In this document: one piece after another, positions 19,348 to 26,720 of the stretch
How positions within the stretch are numbered: position 1 is the stretch's first letter
Layout of the letters: each line of letters opens with the position of its first letter
Source: Nephromyces sp. MM_2019
Lineage: Eukaryota > Apicomplexa > Aconoidasida > Nephromycida
DNA length: 26,720 nt
Assembly (NCBI GenBank): GCA_015657535.1
Contig: JADHZB010001092.1
Location: forward strand, 1 to 26,720
Direction of reading: 5' to 3'
Program-made: the position numbers and the translations under genes
The notes under the pieces: generated by a model
The model's input: the letters and a program-made list of their open reading frames with translations, nothing else
Told to the model about the DNA's origin: nothing
Database searches by the model: none

Positions 19348-20800
19348 CTTATGCGAGGCTTCTTCCACACACACTGAAGAAATGATCTAAAGAGATAGCC
19401 TGCGCACACAACAAACTTGAAACAGAAGCTCCACGCGAAGGCAAACTGATTTGAGACGGTTGAAAGTATGGGTGTGTGTGCATCACTTGATAGAGTATAT
19501 ATTCTTTGTGTGTGTGGACTTTCCTGCTTCATGGGATTAAATAATAGAGCCTTTATAGAGGTAGTAACCGTTGGGTTGAGCTGCAAATCGATGCTAATTA
19601 TTAGCACACAAAGCGCTAATCGATAGATTACTTTAGGAGGTGCATAATCACATATCTTGAGAGGGGAGTGTACCCGGATCATATGAAGAAGGTGGGTACA
19701 CGTACACATACGCACACACATTATCCTCCAAAGATAAAAGCCACCGTATTTATCATTAAATCGCGCTAACTCACTCAAAATTCGGCTTACTCAACAAAAA
19801 TTGAGCATCACATACGAGCAAAGCACACAAAGAAAACTCCACTGAGTTGAATGAAGCAGCGCACACACAAAAACGTTTTTTCACCATCTTCTAATCCTCA
19901 TTTTTTCATAAAGAGAAGGAAGAGATTGAGATTTCTTATACAACCGTAAAGTCAACATGCACACACGAGCAGCATCGACAAATCACCCACTCTCTAGCCT
20001 CTTCAGAACACACACATTCGAGCCAGCTAATTATTCCTCTCACACACACTCCAGGCAGATACCCCTTCCTCTCACACTCATTCCAGCTAGCTACCTCTTC
20101 TTCCTAAATAACAAACACACACAGAAGAAAGCTGATTGAAATCTTCATTCTTGTCAAGGCTTCAAACTATGTTCAGAGGGTAACCACGTAGACGAATTCT
20201 AAAAGCAGTTTCTAGTTGATATATTACTTAATCTATACATTCATTTACACATTTAAGTGTATAAAATTCTCACAGACACACAGGCTTTTAGATCAGATTG
20301 CGAAAACCTCTACCAAACTGCTAAAAAGAGCAGAAAAACATGAAGAGGACGAGGGAAAAATCGCCAAAAAACATCACTCAAATCAAGGCGATAACGATCG
20401 GAGTATATATAGATATTTAAAGTAGGAAAGGCTAAGAATTCCTGATAATTGAAAGCAAATGGGAATAGTATTTCGCGTCTGAGTAACTAAGTAATTAAAT
20501 TATCATCAAATCCACACACACCATCTCTTCCTCCTAATAAACTTCAGAAGATCCACACATACACCATCCCTCCAATCCACTTCTATTTGAAATTCTAAAA
20601 CAACAACCACGAAAAAATCAAAGAAAGGAGCGAGTCAGCAGGAAGATGAAATAAAATTTCCACAAAATTAGCTCACAGATCTTCTCATTACCGATGCTCA
20701 CAGTTGAGACTCACTATTAATGAGTTGAAGACGGTGAAACCCTCAAAAAAGCTCATCATCTTCAAAGGATCTGCCAAAAATCATCAATTCTTCCTCATCT
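19348..20800 (-). other. possible 5' end of the URB2-like gene and spacer
   Basis: An ATG at 19483-19481 opens a frame (MHTHPYFQPSQISLPSRG, then ISLDHFF) that is the same frame as exon 19210-19347 but meets TAA at 19351. A second frame is open for 148 codons (19778-19332) with no recognisable product. 19800-20140 has short CA tracts; 20140-20800 is AT-rich with nothing identified. Confidence 0.25.
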
Positions 20801-20929
20801 TCACGAAAAAACATCAAATTTAATAAAAAAAGCACACAATTTCACAAATTGAGGAGAAAATGCCTGAAAAATACGTTGACGATTTGTTAATATCAAAAGG
20901 GTGTGTGTGAAGATTAAAGAAAAAAAGAA

Positions 20930-21232
20930 AGAGGGAGAGAGCAACTGGTATGACAGGCAGGAAGTGGGGATGGGGAGGTTTGATGAGGGTGTGAGGGGGT
21001 AGTTTGAAGAGGAGGGAGAAATCGGTATGCTTGATGATGAGGGGGAAATCGTGGTGTTTGAAGAGGGGCTGGGGAGTAGTTTGATGAGAGGGTGGGGGGG
21101 TTTGAAGATGGAGAGAGGGGGTATTTTGGTGACGTGGTTGAGGAGTAGGCGCATGAGAGGGTTGGTGAGGGGGGGGTTGAAGATGAGAAGGAAATCGGGA
21201 TGCTTGAAGAGGAGAAAACCGCCAATTTGAAG
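20930..21232 (+). repeat. polypurine/G-rich quasi-repeat
   Basis: Degenerate TTTGA(A/T)GANGG...GGGG units recur about every 30-45 bases, with GAAATCG repeated near 21020, 21046 and 21191. The complementary strand is Pro/Ser-rich in all frames and gives three overlapping false ORFs. Similar in texture to 18121-18350. Confidence 0.6.
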
Positions 21233-21479
21233 AGCTAAACGAATGTCTAAAGGCGAGCAAACAGAGGCCTCCAAACAGGAAAAGCAACTAGCGATTCGTC
21301 AGATTATCCAACCATCAGAGCGTCTCTGAAGATATGCCAGTTGAAGAGGTAAACAGGGAGGAATGAAAGGACGAGATTTTCAAAGTTTCCACCACATTTC
21401 GATGCTTTTCATCTTCCTCCTGTTTCACAAGGCAAACACCTGCTGTTTTCTTGTTTATCTTCATAGACTACCAATAGAA

Positions 21480-21607
21480 GGCTAGTTTCTTAGAAAGGGC
21501 TAACACACAGTGCCTAGTTTGCGAGAACCAATTAACGCGCACAGCCTAGTTTGCTAGAACGAGATAACATGCGCAGCCTAGTTTACGAATATCGTGGTAG
21601 TAGAGTA
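21480..21607 (+). repeat. four-copy 32-bp tandem repeat
   Basis: The core GCCTAGTTTGCGAGAAC begins at 21480 (diverged), 21512, 21544 and 21576, an exact 32-base period. The intervening 15 bases are also related (NNATAACNNGCGCA). The core contains the near-palindrome CTAGTTTGCTAG. No CA tract, unlike other arrays in the window. Confidence 0.85.
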
Positions 21608-21609
21608 GA

Positions 21610-22680
21610 GGAAACTAGGTAAAAGAGGAAGGAAACAGGCAAGTCATTAAGAAATTCGTCAAAATCATCGCATATGTTTTCACAATACTATTCTTCACCC
21701 TCTAGAGAATCACACAAACAGGCACTTTTCATCCACTTTCTGATGTTTTTTCGTCTTTTTCCATTTTTATTCTTCACATTTATCACTGTATTTCACATCT
21801 TTAATACCGCACGGCTTAATAGAATATAAAATCACTGCTTTTCAGGGAATTTAGCGTTCCACAGCATTTCGCTACATTCCAGACTTAGCACACTGCAAAA
21901 CCTTGAGAAGGAAAGCATTTTCTTGCTTTTTTGTGTTTTGTGGTTTTTTTGTGGTTTTTTATCTTTTTTACAGCTTTTCATAGCATCTCTACAGCATTCC
22001 TCAGTGGGAAGCCTCTCTTTAGAATCCAAAAAAAATCTCAATCGCCTTCATATTGAGTATTTACGTTAAATGGCTCATTGTAACACTCTGAGAGATATAC
22101 TAGCCCAGCTTTACTACGTACATATCCATATACCGCTAGAAACAGGAGGTACAGCTTTAACGCTACTGAAAATAGCAACTCTTTTCTAGGATTAGAGCGT
22201 AAAAAGAGGGAAATTCATCTTTAATTTGATCTTTTTTTAGGCAAAGTAACTTCATACTTTGATGAAGCTAAGGCAGTGCTTGCTCATGATATTCTCTGTG
22301 TGTGGTGGTGAATACAGCCTAGAAAGGTGTTCTTTTCGCTTGCTAGAGACGTCCAATTGAAGTTGAATCCCCTGAGGTAGTGCTATTGGGGGGAATATTC
22401 CTCATATGTTGTTCTCCTTGCTTTGAGTTTTCTTCTGTAATTCTAATACAAATATTCTCCTTTTGCTTTCCTTGTGATTACTGGCACACACACTTCTTCT
22501 AGATTTTAAAGTATAAATGTATTTTTAAAGCTTTTGCTTAGTCAGAAGCTTAGATTCTCCATTTTTCTCATGAAATTGCTATTTTTTTTGGGATTATGAG
22601 ATATTTTTCAGAGAAAAATCCTAGAATTTTGCAAGAAATCGACCATATAAAAAGCTTATACTGAAACTCGTATAATACAT
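21610..22680. other. AT-rich spacer
   Basis: No supported gene. A minus-strand open frame at 21832-22041 (69 codons, Lys-rich centre) starts without ATG and matches nothing I recognise. T-runs occur on the plus strand at 21930-21970. Confidence 0.3.
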
Positions 22681-22689
22681 ACACAGACC

Positions 22690-22795
22690 CACATATATAT
22701 ATTAGCAAAGACTCAAGCTTTCTTGGGGAGTTTCTACTCAAGAAATTGGGATAAAGCTCTTCCATTACAGGATAGCTTAGGCTAGACATAACCTG
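22690..22795 (-). CDS. possible orphan exon
   Basis: After a good acceptor, TTACACACTGCAG, the minus strand reads VMSSLSYPVMEELYPNFLSR then NSPRKLESLLIYI, with donor candidates (GTGGGT, GTATGT) near 22690-22675. The composition is protein-like, but no partner exon or family was found. Confidence 0.22.
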
Positions 22796-22799
22796 CAGT

Positions 22800-24106
22800 G
22801 TGTAAACGCAGAGTATATCACACAAACCTATGTAGATGAACTTTTTTCAGTACTTTGAGAGACCCTCTTCTTGTTCTTCATCGTATTGATTTGGGTGTCG
22901 AGAGTCTTTGTGATAGAAGACCAGTAAGTGGACGTCTTTAAGCCAAGCTTCAATTGAAGTTTAAGTACTCTAGACTTGAGAAGCATGATGAGTTATGAGA
23001 GAGAGGATCTTCATCTCAGCTTCACAGCTCACACAGAAACTTTATCTCCACATTTCACAGAGAATCTTCATCTACCATTCAGAGTAAACTAGCATCTAGC
23101 CAGTAAGAATAGAGGCATCTGTCAACAAAATCACGTTATCTTGAAGCAAACGGGCAGGTAAAACTATTTGTTCATAGTACCTACTCAGTATAACTAACAA
23201 ATCTTCACATCTTCTGTGTTTAAAGACCTTCAAATTCGCGATTTTTACCTCAAAACACCCATTTTAGAAAGGAGTGAAAACTTCAAGAAAATATCCTTAA
23301 ATCATGCCCTGTTTTGGAACCAACCAGCGATTTCCAGAGGGGTACTAACATGCTCTCTTCACAAATTATAAGTCGCTGCTTAGACAACATCTTAACGATC
23401 TCCATTGCTACAATCTACTCGAAAGAGTGAAGGCCATTTGAAGCATGCAAACTTTCAACATTCGTAAAGTGCCTTGAAAAAGCACCTTGAAAACGGAAAA
23501 ATCTTTTGATATTTTCATAGTAGAGGAAGGTGCTAATAGCAGTAAGCAAAAACAAAATAGAAAAACCCAATTTTAGCCTCTCTACAAGCTATAAACACGT
23601 GAAGTTACCTAGTTATTTCTTGAAGAAATTTCTACCTCCCATCATAACATGAGTGACAGCAACAACACACACACAATTTGGAAAGATTTTCAGAACAAAA
23701 ATATAAAAAAAGTACTTTTTCAGTGACTTTTTTAGTGTAAAACATTCAGATCACTCACCCATTACCAAAATTCCTTTCTTAAGATTACAAAAAGGAGTTT
23801 GACTTCAAGAAAGCTTACTGGCATTAATCTAAATTCACAGCCTATAGATTAAATTCCAATTCGCTTGATAAGCTAATCTACATCCTAATAATACACCATA
23901 CTTGTATGCTTTATCAAAGTTTTTTCCAAGATAAATTATTAAAAATTCCTCGTAAAGTGGCTGAAAATGCACAAAAATAGAACATTTTTCCGCTTAATTC
24001 CCTTAAAAAATTCAAGGATAGAGCACTCCAATATATGCTTTACCTTCATTGGAGTATATAGCAAAACATCAGCTTCATCAAAAGTACAAATACACAAAGC
24101 TAATTA
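22800..24106. other. AT-rich intergenic stretch
   Basis: No open frame of note on either strand and no repeats beyond short A/T runs. I see nothing that supports a gene here. Confidence 0.4.
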
Positions 24107-24382
24107 TCAGAATAGCTTGTCAATAGTGATAAAACCCTGAGAGTTGCAAGCGATGACGCTGAAACCAAAAGAATCCCACCAAGGCAAGCTCTGATGTTTT
24201 TGAGACTTTTTGGACTGAAAAGTTTTACCGTTGACATCAGTAGAAATACACTGTCTTTTCCCATAGAGAATCTTTAGCATAGGAAAAAATTGCATAAAAA
24301 AGGGGCATATGGAATGAAAACTCTCAGTATTACTTCCGTCTTCAAGCCGTAAATCTTTAGAAACCTCTAAATCTCCTCCCAT
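24107..24382 (-). CDS. uncharacterised 91-codon ORF overlapping the XPA 3' end
   Basis: Starts with ATG (24382-24380) inside the last codons of the XPA homologue, in a different frame (16-base overlap), and ends TGA at 24107. Hydrophobic and aromatic-rich in the middle (CPFFMQFFPMLKILYG) and ends WWDSFGFSVIACNSQGFITI then DKLF. No family recognised. It may be chance, 3' UTR, or an exon of a gene whose other exons I cannot see. Confidence 0.22.
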   Translation of the reverse strand: MGGDLEVSKDLRLEDGSNTESFHSICPFFMQFFPMLKILYGKRQCISTDVNGKTFQSKKSQKHQSLPWWDSFGFSVIACNSQGFITIDKLF

Positions 24383-24972
24383 TCATAAACAAAATCACAT
24401 TCAGTGCATTTTTTGCTAAAGGTAGAGGTACCTGGAACCGAAATAGCATCTTCAAATTTGTGAGTATGCACTCTCATCGGTTTCAAATCTTCCTTCTTCT
24501 TAAAAGTGCTTTTTCTTTGCTTATTCGAAACGCTTGAGGCCTTCGTCTTCCCATGCCCTGATGGAACTTTTAAAGGTCCAGCTTGTAAAACGCGAGAAAA
24601 CCTCCTGTCTTGTCCTTCACGGAGCTTATTCTCAAGATTTTCCCAGCTACCATGCTTTTTCAGAGCAAGTTCGTGTATCTGGAACTCATAAAAGAGCTTC
24701 ATTGCGTGTTTGTAGCCGTGAGGATTTGGAAGACTCATCACTGCCAGGGATGCTTTCGCATCACCGAGGTCGGTGCTTGTCAGGCCATACGACTGTCGAG
24801 CTGTAGTAACAGTTACTCTGTTGTAAGAGACGCCTCCTGCATTGGATTTAATGCAATTTCGGCATACTAATATCCCAACCTCTCGCAAGGAGTTATCCAG
24901 TGAAGACATTGATCCACAGTGACGACAATTCGGTAGAGCTTTTTTTTCTGGCAGCTCTGGTACCTCTTCCAT
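24367..24972 (-). CDS. XPA: XPA/Rad14 nucleotide-excision repair protein
   Basis: XPA is the nuclear damage-verification and scaffold protein of nucleotide-excision repair; it binds kinked DNA and contacts RPA, ERCC1-XPF and TFIIH. Seen: 201 aa, no intron. Zinc finger C16-X2-C19-X17-C37-X2-C40, the exact spacing of human XPA. Then the DNA-binding helical domain, including VTVTTARQSYGLTSTDLGD, LPNPHGYKHAMKLFYEFQIH and LALKKHGSWENLENKLREG, with the conserved Tyr/Leu-rich, WGS-like and basic features. Then a Ser/Lys-rich linker and a C-terminal HTHKFEDA...CTEC...YEWEEI tail like XPA's TFIIH-binding end. The N-terminus before the finger is only 15 residues, so the ERCC1-binding Gly-rich motif seen in human XPA is absent. 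ATG at 24972 is chosen because the frame closes 10 codons upstream. Confidence 0.9.
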   Translation of the reverse strand: MEEVPELPEKKALPNCRHCGSMSSLDNSLREVGILVCRNCIKSNAGGVSYNRVTVTTARQSYGLTSTDLGDAKASLAVMSLPNPHGYKHAMKLFYEFQIHELALKKHGSWENLENKLREGQDRRFSRVLQAGPLKVPSGHGKTKASSVSNKQRKSTFKKKEDLKPMRVHTHKFEDAISVPGTSTFSKKCTECDFVYEWEEI

Positions 24973-25656
24973 TGCTCCAAACAGACATATGACGCATATA
25001 AATTACTTATGGCGGCATATGAGGTACTGACAGACACCTCAAAGTAAGCTTAAAAAATTTCTTTTGCCTTATCTATGCCATCAGTTTCTTTCATGTAGAG
25101 CTTTTCTGTGTGCTTTTTTTTCGATTCTTTTTTCTATTTAATCTTCACTCTTTTACTTCTTATTTGAAACATCAAACACACCCACACACATAATAGACTG
25201 AAGCGACCCCAAACACGTTACACTCAAGAAAGAGCAACGCTATAACTACTTAACAAACAAACAGAAAGAGCACATTCAAAAACCGACACACAAGCTCTCT
25301 AAGGGAAAGAAGGAAGCCACTCGCAACAAAACAAGAAAATAACCTTTTTGGTGATGATATTTCATAGGCAAAAGCAAGCAACAATGTGTAGAGTTACTGA
25401 TTATAATTAATTACAAATATTCCACAAGATATAGGTTCAAGAAAACTTCTTTTACGTAATATCTTCAACCATTTGAATGAGGAAAGTGACACGCTCTCTC
25501 TTATTTACCATATTGCGATTTCGTATGCAAACTGGATAACCACAAAATAAACTATGAAACAAGATAATGCAAAAATTGTAGTTGATGTTGTAAGGTATTC
25601 TGATATAAAGCAACGAGCTAGAAACAGCCTAATAGAGTGATGTGTTTTTTTTCACG
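24973..25656. other. AT-rich spacer upstream of XPA
   Basis: The first 60 bases (24983-25021) contain ATATAAAT and two CATATG motifs and may include the XPA promoter; this is inference. The rest is AT-rich with no gene, apart from isolated CACACA at 25176-25190. Confidence 0.3.
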
Positions 25657-25893
25657 CTAAATTGTGATCTCATCTACCAGCAAAGCCCCAGGGGCATCAT
25701 TATCTTCAATAAAGAGATAACCAGCAATGCTCGCTGGAAATAAGTCTACATTCCTGGAAGGCTCAACCTACATATTAGGTCGCCCCGAGGCTTTTTTGCA
25801 GAGTATACCCCCATTTTTCCAAACAGCTGATAGCATAAATATATGTATTTCGCCATCTTTTTTTTCAGTTAATAAATTGCTCCCGTCAGGGGT
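25657..25893 (-). pseudogene. broken coding stretch with an in-frame TAG
   Basis: After acceptor-like GTTCATTTAG (25894) the minus strand reads TPDGSNLLTEKKDGEIHIFM, then LSAVWKNGGILCKKASGRP, then TAG at 25770-25768. The same frame continues VEPSRNVDLFPASIAGYLFI, then EDNDAPGALLVDEITI and TAG at 25659-25657. It could be a decayed gene end, two exons with an unseen tiny intron, or chance. No family recognised. Confidence 0.3.
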
Positions 25894-26720
25894 CTAAATG
25901 AACAGCGGTGTTTTGAATAGGTTACGCTAGTGGTAGCACAGTAATCGGTAAATTACTAGCACGGGAATCGATTGTCCACGTGATAGTGGGTGTGTGGAAA
26001 ATTCAAAAATTATTGGGCAATTGGAAGCGACTCCGCTAGGGCAAGTTCAAGCACTGGAGGGTCCATCCAAGTCTAGGCTAGTGCAGGAAAAAGCACCATT
26101 ATTCAGTGAATGACACGTAAGCTATCTCTTAAAGATTAGTTGTTACGATCGCCACGATGTGCTTTTGAATGGGGTCGCTAGTAAATATACCCCAAACTCT
26201 GATTTATAAAGCTTATTCATATTGAATTTACCTTGAACTGCAGCCTAGATTTTTAGCTTTATGAATAATACAGGAGGTACAAGACAACATGAAGTGTGTG
26301 GACCGAATCGCGGGGTCTGGATACCGCGACATGGACTAACCTAGGCTAGGCTCACCAGCTGAAGAGCGCGGAAAAGTGTAGATCAAATATATGGTGTGAT
26401 TCGTGGGGTTTACAGTGCTCCATCTAACGTAGTACATCCCCCACCCACCCCACATGGCCAGTGGAATGCTAAGCAAACTCATGAACACATGGCTTACGGG
26501 CATGGCAAGAAGAAATCACTCAAAATATATCCGCGATTCTAAGCTGCAAAAACCAATAAACAAAAACATCCATACGGGGAAGTGCCGCAGTCGGTGGCTT
26601 GACTGACTGGTCCGTCACTGGTCCTTCACACTAGTGAGAGCCCTCACTGTGTGATGCTGAACAATTGGATTCGCAGGAGTTAGTGAATGAAAAGGACCAA
26701 ACTCCAAGGCCTCCTAGGAA
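25894..26720. other. ORF-free segment with several stem-loops
   Basis: Composition is more balanced than the AT-rich flank and there is no long open frame on either strand. Stem-loops: three in a row at 25926-25982, a 6-bp GC-rich hairpin at 26308-26329, and a nested hairpin at 26619-26699. Could be a structured RNA locus, a degenerate mobile element or unrecognised small exons. No U1-U6, SRP, RNase P or rRNA core motif was recognised. Confidence 0.3.
26626..26654. repeat. 12-bp hairpin with single bulge
   Basis: TCACAC-T-AGTGAG pairs with CTCACT-GTGTGA around the loop AGCC; T26632 is the only bulge. Flanking TGGTCCT (26619-26625) and AGGACCA (26693-26699) can form an outer 7-bp stem. Confidence 0.85.

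Noticed and set aside
20801..21287. Three overlapping Pro/Ser/Leu-rich minus-strand open frames
   Set aside because: All arise from the polypurine tract being stop-poor in every frame; none has splice or start support.
21480..21607. CRISPR-like array of 17-base repeats with 15-base spacers
   Set aside because: The spacers are themselves similar, only four copies exist, and the context is an intron-bearing nuclear genome; this is a plain 32-bp tandem repeat.
24506..24870. Plus-strand open frames antisense to XPA
   Set aside because: Shadows of the XPA coding sequence; XPA itself is recognised by exact zinc-finger spacing and domain order.
19349..25770. Alternative genetic code with TAA/TAG as glutamine, suggested by same-frame stops at 19351 and 25770
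   Set aside because: The 1,162-codon and 668-codon exons contain no TAA or TAG and use CAA/CAG normally, and XPA ends with TAG exactly where the family ends.

Overview
The window is eukaryotic nuclear DNA. The evidence is a long chain of minus-strand exons whose reading phases agree across consensus GT..AG introns, a homologue of the repair protein XPA, no operon-like packing, and very abundant (CA)n/(TG)n simple sequence. I cannot name the species. A protist-like genome with Ser/Pro-rich inserts in its proteins and CA-rich introns fits best; this is inference.

From 60 to about 19.35 kb there is one very large gene read on the minus strand. I rebuilt 19 exons. Every junction that could be tested keeps the reading phase, and the chain reaches a TAA at 60-62. 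The predicted product is about 3,200 residues. Its last exons resemble the C-terminus of the Urb2/Npa2 family (nucleolar 60S ribosome-biogenesis proteins), and a segment of the 16.1-18.1 kb exon resembles the family's N-terminal region. I call it URB2-like with moderate confidence. Its introns carry several kinds of tandem array: 15-bp, 18-bp and 21-bp units, a 33-35-bp unit and a degenerate GGTGGAG/CACACA array. Many arrays are stop-free in several frames and so create long false ORFs on both strands. Short TGTGTG/ACACAC tracts also lie inside exons, where they encode Val-Cys-Val or Thr-His-Thr.

From about 19.5 to 24.1 kb the sequence is mostly non-coding and becomes AT-rich, with CA tracts disappearing to the right of about 20.6 kb. 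It holds a polypurine tract (20.93-21.23 kb), a four-copy 32-bp tandem repeat (21.48-21.61 kb) and one possible orphan exon (22.69-22.80 kb).

From 24.37 to 24.97 kb lies an intronless minus-strand XPA/Rad14 homologue (201 aa), with the exact Cys4 zinc-finger spacing of XPA and the C-terminal Cys-X2-Cys tail. A second 91-codon ORF overlaps its 3' end.

From 25.0 to 26.72 kb there is AT-rich spacer, then a minus-strand open stretch broken by one in-frame TAG (25.66-25.89 kb), then about 830 bases with balanced composition, no ORF and several strong stem-loops, including a cloverleaf-like triplet and a nested hairpin at the window end. The nature of this last segment is unresolved.

The two recognised genes, ribosome biogenesis and nucleotide-excision repair, are housekeeping genes with no evident functional link.
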